A DNA stretch of 56,523 nt from Puniceicoccales bacterium (GTDB taxonomy: Bacteria; Verrucomicrobiota; Verrucomicrobiia; Opitutales; UBA953), in assembly GCA_031280235.1 (NCBI GenBank), contig JAITHA010000057.1, positions 1 to 56,523 on the forward strand, given 5' to 3'. This document shows positions 25,576 to 37,473 of this stretch, piece by piece; position 1 is the stretch's first letter; each line of letters starts with the position of its first letter. The notes under the pieces are model-generated. The model worked only from the letters and a program-made list of their open reading frames with translations. It made no database searches and was not told where the DNA came from. The translations under genes were made by a program, and so were the position numbers.

Positions 25576-26883
25576 ATGGCTCTTCCTCGACGTACTTTTC
25601 TTCGTTATTCATCCGCCTTTGGGGCGGGCCTATGTTTCCCGGCGATCGTGGGCGCGGGGTCCGCTGGCCGGGGCGATGTCGTGAATGTCGCCCTCATTGG
25701 TTGCCACTCGATGGGCTGGGATGATCTCGCTGCGATGCTCCAACACAAGGGTGTGCGCTGTCTTGCGTTGTGCGATATCGACCAGCGGGAGCTTGTGCGC
25801 CGCGCTGCAGATCTCTCCGCTTTGCAGCCGGAGGTTCCCGCTCTTTTCAGCGATTACCGCCGTGTGCTTGAGCTCAAGGACGTTGATGCGGTACTCATCG
25901 GCACGCCGGATCATTGGCACTGTTTGCCCTTTGTGGACGCGTGTCGTGCGGGCAAAGACATCTACGTGCAGAAGCCGCTCGCCAACAGCCTTGCCGAGTG
26001 TGATGCGATGGTGGATGCGGCGCGTAAGCACCAGGGGTGTGTCATCCAAGTTGGCCAGCAGCAGCGAAGTGGGCGCTATTGGCAGGAGCTGGTGGAATTC
26101 GTGCGCTCTGGGGTACTTGGCCGTATCAACCGAGTCCAAGTCTGGGCAAATTTTCGCTATGCTGTGCAAGCTCCCCCTTTGCCTGATACTGCGCCCCCTG
26201 CTGGCGTTGATTACGAGACTTGGCTTGGTCCGGCGCGCAAACGCCCCTTCAACTCCCAGCGTTTTCACGGCTCGTGGCGTACTTGTTGGGACTACGGCGG
26301 GGGCTTGATGACGGACTGGGGAGTTCACCTGATTGACATCGCCCTCTGGGCCATGGACGTGAAGACGATGCCCCGGCGCGTTCTTTCCTCCGGCGGGAAT
26401 TTCCTGTTTCCACAAGGTGCTCACGAAACTTTTGACACCCTCTCGGTCACCTACGAATTCAAGAATTTTGTGATGACTTGGGAGAACAACGCCGGTGTCG
26501 AGAATGGCCCTTTCAGCAAAGGTTATGGCCTGTTGTTTCGCGGGTCGGATGGCTACATCGTGGCCAACCGGAGTGGCTGGGATGCTTATATGGGCCGGGG
26601 GAAAGCAGCCAAGTCCGTCAAAGGCGACGGCTGGGCGAACCGGGAATCTGTTGCAAACCACACGGCAAATTTCCTGCAATGTGTGCGCACCCGCGACGTG
26701 AACACAGCCTGTCCGGTGGAAGCGGGTAGCCTGTGTGCCAAGTACGCGCACATCGGCAACATCGGCGCGCGCGCTGGGGTGGGCAGCTTGGTGTACGATG
26801 ACAGAAAACGCCTCTTCGATCACCCAGAGGCCAATAAATTTATCAAGCCGGAATATCGCGCCCCGTGGCAATTCCCTGAATAA
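25576..26883 (+). CDS. Gfo/Idh/MocA family oxidoreductase with Tat signal
   Basis: 435 residues. The N-terminus PRRTFLRYSSAFGAG is a twin-arginine signal, so it is probably exported folded. A Rossmann domain follows (VNVALIGCHSMG at 37-47), with VDAVLIGTPDHWHCLPFVDA, YVQKPLANS (usual EKP changed to QKP), and the C-terminal domain with WDYGGGLMTDWGVHLIDIAL. The nucleotide loop GCHSMG lacks the usual central glycine of GxGxxG. Many such Tat proteins occur in Planctomycetes and Verrucomicrobia, possibly acting on sugars; the substrate is unknown. It ends 106 bases before rpoC. Confidence 0.87.
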   Translation: MALPRRTFLRYSSAFGAGLCFPAIVGAGSAGRGDVVNVALIGCHSMGWDDLAAMLQHKGVRCLALCDIDQRELVRRAADLSALQPEVPALFSDYRRVLELKDVDAVLIGTPDHWHCLPFVDACRAGKDIYVQKPLANSLAECDAMVDAARKHQGCVIQVGQQQRSGRYWQELVEFVRSGVLGRINRVQVWANFRYAVQAPPLPDTAPPAGVDYETWLGPARKRPFNSQRFHGSWRTCWDYGGGLMTDWGVHLIDIALWAMDVKTMPRRVLSSGGNFLFPQGAHETFDTLSVTYEFKNFVMTWENNAGVENGPFSKGYGLLFRGSDGYIVANRSGWDAYMGRGKAAKSVKGDGWANRESVANHTANFLQCVRTRDVNTACPVEAGSLCAKYAHIGNIGARAGVGSLVYDDRKRLFDHPEANKFIKPEYRAPWQFPE

Positions 26884-26989
26884 TGGCTGAGTCGTGTCCG
26901 GTGTCTGTTTTCATCTTTTTTCAAAATGGCAGACTTTTTCCTTCCCAACGTTCTCTTTTTCTCCACCTTGGCCCGATTCATTTCACCAC

Positions 26990-31114
<4,125 letters not shown>

Positions 31115-31140
31115 GCGGTACCCAGAGAAACTACCGGTAA

Positions 31141-31176
31141 GCAAAGGGCGCAGGCTGGTATGGCTTGCGCCTTTGC
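31141..31176. terminator. Hairpin between convergent rpoC and coaX
   Basis: GCAAAGGGCGCA (31141-31152) pairs with TGCGCCTTTGC (31166-31176) apart from one bulged G, around 13 bases. It lies between the ends of rpoC (plus) and coaX (minus). No T-run follows on either strand, so termination would be Rho-dependent or the hairpin only protects the 3' end. Confidence 0.45.
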
Positions 31177-31191
31177 TATGCTTGCCCGCGC

Positions 31192-31959
31192 TCAAGCCCG
31201 GCTGCGGTAGAAGGCGGTTTCTAGGCCGAGGAGTGTGATGTCAGGCTCCCAGAGGATGCGGTTTTGCCAGGACTTGGGGAGCGCACCCGCAGTGCCACCC
31301 GTGGCAAAGATTGCGGGCTGGGGCACGCCCCACTGGGTCAATTGTTCCAGCACAGTGCTGAGCAGCGCGTCCATCATGCCCGCGAAGCCGACAGTGCAAC
31401 CCAAGCGCATCCCATCCAAGGTGCTTTTGCCGATGCCTGTCGAGACGAGTAGATCTGCCGGATCAAGTTGGGGGAGGAGGGCCGTCTGTTCGTGCAGGTA
31501 GCGCGTCATTATGCCCAGCCCGGGCGCGATGACGCCACCTTCGTAGCCTTTGTCCGTGAGAATATCGAAGGTGACGGCGGTGCCCATGTCTATCACGACA
31601 GCTGGCGCGCCGTGGAGCGTTTGCGCGCCGATGCAATTGGCAAGCCGGTCTTGGCCGATCTCGGCGGGGCACGGGTAGTGAATGGCGAGCCCCGGGCAGG
31701 CATCATGCCTCAGGTGCCAGACAGGCAGGGCGTTGAGGTCGAGCAGCGGACGCAGGGCTTCTGTAGCCCGGGGGACGACGGAACAGAAGGCAATGCCGTC
31801 GAGGCCGAGCTGCCGCTGGTAGCTCTTGATGAGCTCCGCGAGAGCATTTGCCTCCGAGCCACTCGCGGTGGCGAGTTGCCCGCTGGCGAGCGTTCTGCCG
31901 CCAGAGAGTACCCCGTGGTGTGTGTGCGTGTTGCCGATGTCGAGGCAGAGGATGTTCAT
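31192..31959 (-). CDS. coaX: Type III pantothenate kinase
   Basis: 255 residues. Phosphorylates pantothenate, the first step of coenzyme A synthesis; type III enzymes need a monovalent cation. ASKHA-fold motifs are LDIGNTHTHHGV at the N-terminus, the pantothenate loop EIGQDRLANCIGA, VIDMGTAVTFDILTDKGYEG and GGVIAPGLGIM. The usual length is 250-260. It starts 30 bases after the end of ilvA on the same strand, so the two may be co-transcribed. birA, a frequent partner, is absent. Confidence 0.94.
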   Translation of the reverse strand: MNILCLDIGNTHTHHGVLSGGRTLASGQLATASGSEANALAELIKSYQRQLGLDGIAFCSVVPRATEALRPLLDLNALPVWHLRHDACPGLAIHYPCPAEIGQDRLANCIGAQTLHGAPAVVIDMGTAVTFDILTDKGYEGGVIAPGLGIMTRYLHEQTALLPQLDPADLLVSTGIGKSTLDGMRLGCTVGFAGMMDALLSTVLEQLTQWGVPQPAIFATGGTAGALPKSWQNRILWEPDITLLGLETAFYRSRA

Positions 31960-31989
31960 GAGAAAAGACTGCGCTGGGCGGCAGAGAAA

Positions 31990-33498
31990 TTATGGGATGG
32001 AGACGGTGCGGCAACTCCGGAAGCCGCTCCCGCGCATCGGCAGAGTGGCGAGAAATTTTTCTCGTTGTGGGTCGGTTTCGAACTCGATGCCGAGGAGGGC
32101 GTGGCCCACACGCTCGGCTGTGTAGGTGTAGTTGAAGTAGCAGATGTCCCCGCTCAACGCGACGACGTGCTCTTTCAAAAAGTCATGCAGGGCGCCGGGG
32201 CGTTCGTAGAAATCGAGATTGAGGAAAACCGGGTTATTCATCAGCGCGCGCTCGTGACGGATCACGCGAAAGGCGACTTCGGCGCTTCCGGTGACTTCCT
32301 CCCAGGCAATGTTTGCCTTGGCGAGGCGGAGGCGGACTTCGCGCAATGTTTCCTCTGGGACGGCCACGCCGATGGTGTACCATGCTTTTGCTGGGTCTGT
32401 CTTGCCGTACTGCAGATCCACGATGTTGCACTCGGCGAAAATGTCTTCGAGAAGTCTCAAAAAAGCGCCTTGTTTTTCCTCGATGCAGACGCGCAAGTGA
32501 CGGCGCGTCGCGCCGCCGATATTGCTACTGCGGGCGACGTAGCCGAGCATCCCAAAATCAATGTTGGCACCGCTCAGCACGCTGAGGACGTTTTGGCCAC
32601 AGAGGCGGTCGCCGAGCTTGAGGGCGGCGGCCACGCCCAGCGCGCCTGAGGTTTCTGTGATGATGCGGTTGGCGTCCCAGAGGCGCTGCATGGCCCAGCA
32701 GACTTCGCCATTGGTGACGGTCATGTACTCGTCCACCACTTCTTCACAGACGCGGAAGGGCAGGTCGCCTGCGCATCGCACAGCTGTGCCGTCGCAGAAG
32801 ATGTCCATCTGGTCGAGAGTTGTGGGTTGTCCGTGTGCATGCGCTGCGCCCATGCTGGCCTGCTCTTCACCCTCGACGCCGATGATGCATATGCCCGGGT
32901 ATTGGCGTTTCAGCCAGCAGGCAACGCCAGCCGCCATTCCTCCGCCTCCGATCTGTAGCATAGCTGCGTGAAAAGGTGCTTTGGCGGCCTTGGCAATTTC
33001 TACGGCCAAGGTGCCCTGGCCGCCCATGACCTGAAGGTCGTCGTATGGATGGATGAAGGTGCGGGGCGAGTGTTTCGCCTCCGTGGTGGCCGCCAGGCTC
33101 GATTCGTCGTAGGAGTCGCCTTGCAGGACAATGTCCACGTATTCTCCGCCGAAGTTTTCGACGGCGGTCTTTTTCACCTCTGGCGTGGAGCGAGGCATGA
33201 ACACTCGCGCATGGATGCCGAGGAGACTGGCGGCGAGGGCGACCCCTTGCGCGTGGTTCCCTGCAGATGCGGTGATAACGCCGTGCGCTTGTTCGGCCTT
33301 GTTCATCAGGGCCATGCGGTTGTACGCGCCGCGCCATTTGTAGGACTTGATGGGGCCGAGGTCTTCGCGCTTGAGGAAGAGGCGAAACGGCAGGGACGTG
33401 TCGCGCATGGCCTCAAGAGGTGTCGCATCGGACACCGCGTAAACGCGTTGGCAGGCCAGCAGAGTTTCCTGAAAAAGGCTGTTCACAAGCACAGACAT
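31990..33498 (-). CDS. ilvA: Threonine ammonia-lyase, biosynthetic type
   Basis: Deaminates threonine to 2-oxobutanoate, the first step towards isoleucine. 502 residues. The PLP lysine is Lys54 in KSYKWRGAYN; ASAGNHAQGVA and the phosphate-binding loop GGGGMAAGVA follow. From about residue 330 come two ACT-like regulatory domains (RHLRVCIEEKQGAFLRLLED and NPVFLNLDFYERPGALHDFL), as in the isoleucine-inhibited E. coli enzyme, so feedback control is likely. It diverges from thrS over 134 bases. Other ilv genes are not in the window. Confidence 0.95.
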   Translation of the reverse strand: MSVLVNSLFQETLLACQRVYAVSDATPLEAMRDTSLPFRLFLKREDLGPIKSYKWRGAYNRMALMNKAEQAHGVITASAGNHAQGVALAASLLGIHARVFMPRSTPEVKKTAVENFGGEYVDIVLQGDSYDESSLAATTEAKHSPRTFIHPYDDLQVMGGQGTLAVEIAKAAKAPFHAAMLQIGGGGMAAGVACWLKRQYPGICIIGVEGEEQASMGAAHAHGQPTTLDQMDIFCDGTAVRCAGDLPFRVCEEVVDEYMTVTNGEVCWAMQRLWDANRIITETSGALGVAAALKLGDRLCGQNVLSVLSGANIDFGMLGYVARSSNIGGATRRHLRVCIEEKQGAFLRLLEDIFAECNIVDLQYGKTDPAKAWYTIGVAVPEETLREVRLRLAKANIAWEEVTGSAEVAFRVIRHERALMNNPVFLNLDFYERPGALHDFLKEHVVALSGDICYFNYTYTAERVGHALLGIEFETDPQREKFLATLPMRGSGFRSCRTVSIP

Positions 33499-33632
33499 AT
33501 TAGGCGGCGGACGCTACGAAAGCCACCCGCCAACACAAGCGCGCAGCGGGTACTCGCAGTTTGCGCTTTCGCATTGCTCGTACGGAAGGGCGTGCTACCC
33601 CTCCACTCTCTTTTTAGCAACACACAGCTACT

Positions 33633-35546
33633 ATGCCCATGATGACGCCTCTTCAGGAAATCCGCCATTCCGCCTCGCATATCCTTGCCACGGCAGTGCT
33701 GCGTCTGTTCCCACAGACAAAGCTCGATATTGGGCCACCGACCGAGACAGGCTTCTACTACGACTTCGATAGCGAGCATAAATTTACTCTCGCAGACCTT
33801 GAGCTCATTGAGGCCGAGATGAAAAAGATCGTGAAGGAGAACCAAAAATTCGAACGCACGGAATGCTCTCGTGAAGAGGCGGCGCGTCTCATCGCCGAGA
33901 TCGGCCAAGAGGCCTACAAGCTCGGGCGTCTTGGGGACATCCCAGCGGGCGAGGCCATCAGCTTCTACCGCAACGGCGAGTTCCTTGACTTGTGCGCGGG
34001 GACGCACGTGCGCTATAGCTCACAGGTCAAGGCTTTCAAACTCCTCTCCATCGCAGGCTCCTACCATCGCGGCGACGAGAAAAACAAGCAGCTTCAGCGC
34101 ATCTACGGTACGGCCTTTGCCTCAAAGGACGAATTGGAGACCTACCTCCACAATCTCGAAGAAGCCAAGAAGCGCGATCATCGAAAATTGGGCCGCGACT
34201 TGCGCCTTTTTCACATCGACGAAGATGTCGGACAAGGCCTCATTCTGTGGCTGCCCAACGGCGCCATCATCCGCCAGGAGCTTCAAGACTTCATCGCTGG
34301 AGAGCTGCGCAAACAAGGCTACCAACAGGTCGTCACGCCACACATCGGCAAACTCGCGCTCTACAAAACTTCGGGCCATTTCCCCTACTACAAGGAGTCG
34401 CAATTCACCCCAATTGCCGACCCCGAACAGCTTGCGCGAATCGCCGTCGAGGGCTGTACCTGCTGCGATCTCACCTCACGTCTTGAGGCCGTTTCCGCAA
34501 AGTTCCGCGAAAACCTGAATGCGCGTACGGGAACGACGACCATTGTGCAAGAACGTGTCTTGCCGGACGAGTCGCTCCTCGACGGCTTCCTGCTCAAGCC
34601 GATGAATTGTCCGCATCACATCAAAATTTATGCCTCCGCGCCTCATTCCTACCGCGACTTGCCCGTGCGCCTTGCTGAGTTCGGCACCGTTTATCGTTGG
34701 GAACAGTCTGGGGAGCTCAACGGCATGACGCGCGTGCGCGGTTTCACCCAAGACGATGCACACATCTTCTGCACAGAAGACCAAGTGGCCGACGAGATTC
34801 GAGGTTGCCTCTCACTTGTCCGCATCGTCCTAACCACACTCGGCATCACGGACTACCGCGTGCGTGTCGGCCTGCGCGACCCCGATTCGAAAAAATACAC
34901 CGGCAACCAGCAGAATTGGGACAAGGCTGAGGCCGCTTGCTGTGATGCCGCTCGCTCGCTCGGCGTGGCTTTTAGCGAAGAACCCGGCGAGGCCGCGTTT
35001 TACGGGCCCAAGATAGACTTTGTCGTGAAAGACGTCATTGGGCGTGAATGGCAGCTCGGCACTGTGCAGGTGGACTACAACTTGCCCGAACGTTTTGACC
35101 TCTCCTACGTCGGCACAGACAACAAGGCGCACCACCCGGTGATGATCCACCGCGCCCCTTTCGGCTCGCTGGAGCGTTTTTGCGGTGTGCTGATAGAGCA
35201 TTTTGCCGGAGATTTCCCCACCTGGCTCGCGCCCGAGCAGGTGCGCATCCTCCCGCTCAATGACACACTCAACGCGCACGCCGAAGAGCTCGCCGCGACG
35301 TTCCGCACGCACAAGGTACGTGTGAGCGTGGACACGCACAGCGACAAGCTCGGCGCCAAAATCCGCCGGGCGGAGTTGGACAAAGTGCCACACATCCTCG
35401 TCATCGGCGCCAAGGAGAAAGAGGCCGGTGCAGTTGCCATCCGTTCTCGCGCCAACAAGGCCATCGACGGCACGCAGGCCCCAGTCGCCGCTTTTCTGGA
35501 AACCCTCCTCACCGAGATTCGTGAGCGCCGCCTAGCTGCGAAATAA
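33633..35546 (+). CDS. thrS: Threonyl-tRNA synthetase lacking the TGS domain
   Basis: 637 residues. The protein opens directly at the editing domain ([17 protein letters not shown]); the N-terminal TGS domain of about 60 residues is missing. Editing residues are present: His12, His16, Cys121, His125. The class II core follows, with KPMNCPHH, motif 2 ([20 protein letters not shown]) and motif 3 ([17 protein letters not shown]), then the anticodon-binding domain. About 50 extra residues (roughly 262-312, containing [15 protein letters not shown]) are inserted before KPMNCP, where other enzymes have a short loop. The ATG at 33633 is followed by a second at 33642; either could be the start. Confidence 0.95.
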   Translation: MPMMTPLQEIRHSASHILATAVLRLFPQTKLDIGPPTETGFYYDFDSEHKFTLADLELIEAEMKKIVKENQKFERTECSREEAARLIAEIGQEAYKLGRLGDIPAGEAISFYRNGEFLDLCAGTHVRYSSQVKAFKLLSIAGSYHRGDEKNKQLQRIYGTAFASKDELETYLHNLEEAKKRDHRKLGRDLRLFHIDEDVGQGLILWLPNGAIIRQELQDFIAGELRKQGYQQVVTPHIGKLALYKTSGHFPYYKESQFTPIADPEQLARIAVEGCTCCDLTSRLEAVSAKFRENLNARTGTTTIVQERVLPDESLLDGFLLKPMNCPHHIKIYASAPHSYRDLPVRLAEFGTVYRWEQSGELNGMTRVRGFTQDDAHIFCTEDQVADEIRGCLSLVRIVLTTLGITDYRVRVGLRDPDSKKYTGNQQNWDKAEAACCDAARSLGVAFSEEPGEAAFYGPKIDFVVKDVIGREWQLGTVQVDYNLPERFDLSYVGTDNKAHHPVMIHRAPFGSLERFCGVLIEHFAGDFPTWLAPEQVRILPLNDTLNAHAEELAATFRTHKVRVSVDTHSDKLGAKIRRAELDKVPHILVIGAKEKEAGAVAIRSRANKAIDGTQAPVAAFLETLLTEIRERRLAAK

Positions 35547-35668
35547 AACAAACCTCTGGCAGAGCCGCATCACGCGGGAACAACAAGCCTTGCTGTGCCG
35601 TATACATGTACCCAGCGAGGCGTGTTTTTATTTGCGAATCCACATGCTTTCTTCCTGACTCCAACCCC

Positions 35669-36820
35669 ATGTACATCTCTCCAGAAACTCGCTCCTTGCT
35701 TGAAGAACTTGTCAGGCGCGCTGCGCGCCTTTGGAAGTTTCTGGATGTGCCAACCAAGCAAAAACAGCTCGCTCAATTCGACCATCGCATGGGCGAACCC
35801 GATTTTTGGAACAATACAGGAGCCGCCAAAAAACTCATCGCCGAGGCCAATCAGATTAAAAATCTCGTTAACCCACTCATTGCTTTTAACCGCCGCCTGG
35901 AGGATTTGCAGACACTTGCCGAACTTGTGCAAGACGCGCCCGATGGCACAGCCGATGAAGAGCTCGTCGAAGTGGCCGCCATCGCCGCGCAAATGCTCCC
36001 CGAAGTGGATGCCCTCGAAATCACCTCCTTCCTGACCGGGCCACATGACAAAGCCAACGCCATTCTCACCCTCAAGGCAGGCGCGGGCGGCACCGAGGCT
36101 TGCGACTGGGCGGACATGCTCTTCCGCATGTACACGCGCTGGGCGGAGCGTCGAGGCTACACCGTCGAGGTCGAGGATGTGCAAGATGGCGATGGCGCGG
36201 GCATTTCCACGGCGACTTTTCGCATCGAGGGGCCTAACGCTTACGGCTATGCCAAGGCAGAGCGCGGCGTCCACCGCCTCGTACGCATCAGCCCTTTTGA
36301 TGCCAACGCGCGCCGCCACACCTCCTTTTGCGCCCTCGACGTCGTCGCCGAGATTGACGACGACCTTGACCTTGACATCGCCGAAGAGGATTTGCGCGTC
36401 GACGTCTACCGTGCGAGCGGGAAAGGCGGCCAGCACGTCAACCGCACCGAGTCTGCTGTCCGTCTCACGCACTTGCCCACGGGCATTGTCGTGGCCTGCC
36501 AACGCGAGCGCTCGCAGCACAAAAACCGCGACATCGCCATGAAAATTTTGAAATCGCGCGTTTATGAAAAGATGCAAGACGAGAAGCGCGCGGAGATGGA
36601 AAAATTCTATGGAGAAAAAGGCGAAATCGGCTGGGGAAATCAGATTCGCTCCTACGTCTTCCAGCCCTACCAGATGGTGAAGGACTTGCGCACGGGCACC
36701 GAAACGGCCAACGTGCAGTCGGTGATGGACGGCGAGCTCGACCCATTCATCAACGCATGGTTGCGCGCAGGCGGCCCACGCCAGCGTAGCAAAGACAAAG
36801 ATGTCAAAATCGAGGACTGA
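35669..36820 (+). CDS. prfB: Peptide chain release factor 2, without programmed frameshift
   Basis: 383 residues. RF2 identity rests on the SPF tripeptide in [16 protein letters not shown]; the catalytic GGQ is in [17 protein letters not shown], and the N-terminal helical domain and RHRTG-like tail are present. The gene reads through in one frame: residues 25-26 are Leu-Asp encoded CTG GAT (35741-35746), where many bacteria have CTT TGA C and must shift. ATG at 35669 (MYISPETRS) matches the usual RF2 start; an upstream in-frame ATG at 35606 seems too early. It is followed by nuoE, 25 bases after the stop. Confidence 0.95.
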   Translation: MYISPETRSLLEELVRRAARLWKFLDVPTKQKQLAQFDHRMGEPDFWNNTGAAKKLIAEANQIKNLVNPLIAFNRRLEDLQTLAELVQDAPDGTADEELVEVAAIAAQMLPEVDALEITSFLTGPHDKANAILTLKAGAGGTEACDWADMLFRMYTRWAERRGYTVEVEDVQDGDGAGISTATFRIEGPNAYGYAKAERGVHRLVRISPFDANARRHTSFCALDVVAEIDDDLDLDIAEEDLRVDVYRASGKGGQHVNRTESAVRLTHLPTGIVVACQRERSQHKNRDIAMKILKSRVYEKMQDEKRAEMEKFYGEKGEIGWGNQIRSYVFQPYQMVKDLRTGTETANVQSVMDGELDPFINAWLRAGGPRQRSKDKDVKIED

Positions 36821-36845
36821 TCCATTCCTCCGTCCCCCGAAAAAC

Positions 36846-37397
36846 ATGGACCTCGAAGCCATTCACTCTGCCCCTCCCGAAATGCTGGCCCAAGCCAGGG
36901 CTATTATTGCTCGCTATCCCCAAAAGCGTAGTGCAACTCTCCCACTGCTTCACCTCGTGCAGGAACACCATGGTTTCATTTCAGACGCAGATATCGCCTG
37001 GGTCGCCGCGGAAACAGAGACAAACCCCATCGAAGTGCTTGGCGTAGTCACCTTTTATCCAATGTTTAGGACGTGCCCGGTTGGAAAACGCCACGTGCGC
37101 GTCTGCCGTACTCTCTCCTGTGCCTTGCGCGGGGCCTGCCACACCATGGAAACACTCGAAAAAACATTCGGCATCCAGCACGGCGAGACCACGCCCGACG
37201 GCGATATCACTCTCGAATACGTGGAGTGCCTCGCCGCCTGCGCCAGCGGCCCTGTCATACAGGTCAATCATGCTTTACACGAAAAGGTGACGCCCGATCG
37301 TGCCAAGGAATTTGCCGAGACCATTCGCCTTTCTCTACAGGAAGGAGGCTACGGCAAATCCCCATGTCTTCCCAACAGCCCAGAGTGGAACGGTTAA
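36846..37397 (+). CDS. nuoE: NADH-quinone oxidoreductase subunit E (NuoE, [2Fe-2S])
   Basis: 183 residues of the thioredoxin-like [2Fe-2S] family. The four cluster ligands are Cys87, Cys92, Cys128 and Cys132 (CRTLSC and CLAAC). Other signatures are ATLPLLHLVQEHHGFISDAD and VLGVVTFYPMFRTCPVGK. NuoE hands electrons within the peripheral arm of complex I and normally pairs with NuoF, but no nuoF follows; the next gene is an autotransporter. The last 15 or so residues (KSPCLPNSPEWNG) look non-conserved. A purine-rich AGGAAGGAGG near 37340 precedes an alternate-frame ATG at 37363 that leads to only a 38-residue ORF. Confidence 0.92.
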   Translation: MDLEAIHSAPPEMLAQARAIIARYPQKRSATLPLLHLVQEHHGFISDADIAWVAAETETNPIEVLGVVTFYPMFRTCPVGKRHVRVCRTLSCALRGACHTMETLEKTFGIQHGETTPDGDITLEYVECLAACASGPVIQVNHALHEKVTPDRAKEFAETIRLSLQEGGYGKSPCLPNSPEWNG

Positions 37398-37473
37398 AAC
37401 AATTTATTCAGCCAAGGAGTCTTTATCTCCCAGATACCTTCCACCACAAAACAATTTTCATCTTAAACGACAC

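Noticed and set aside
25630-26871. 413-codon minus-strand open frame opposite the Tat oxidoreductase
   Set aside because: Antisense shadow of a well-supported gene in GC-rich sequence; no recognisable domain.
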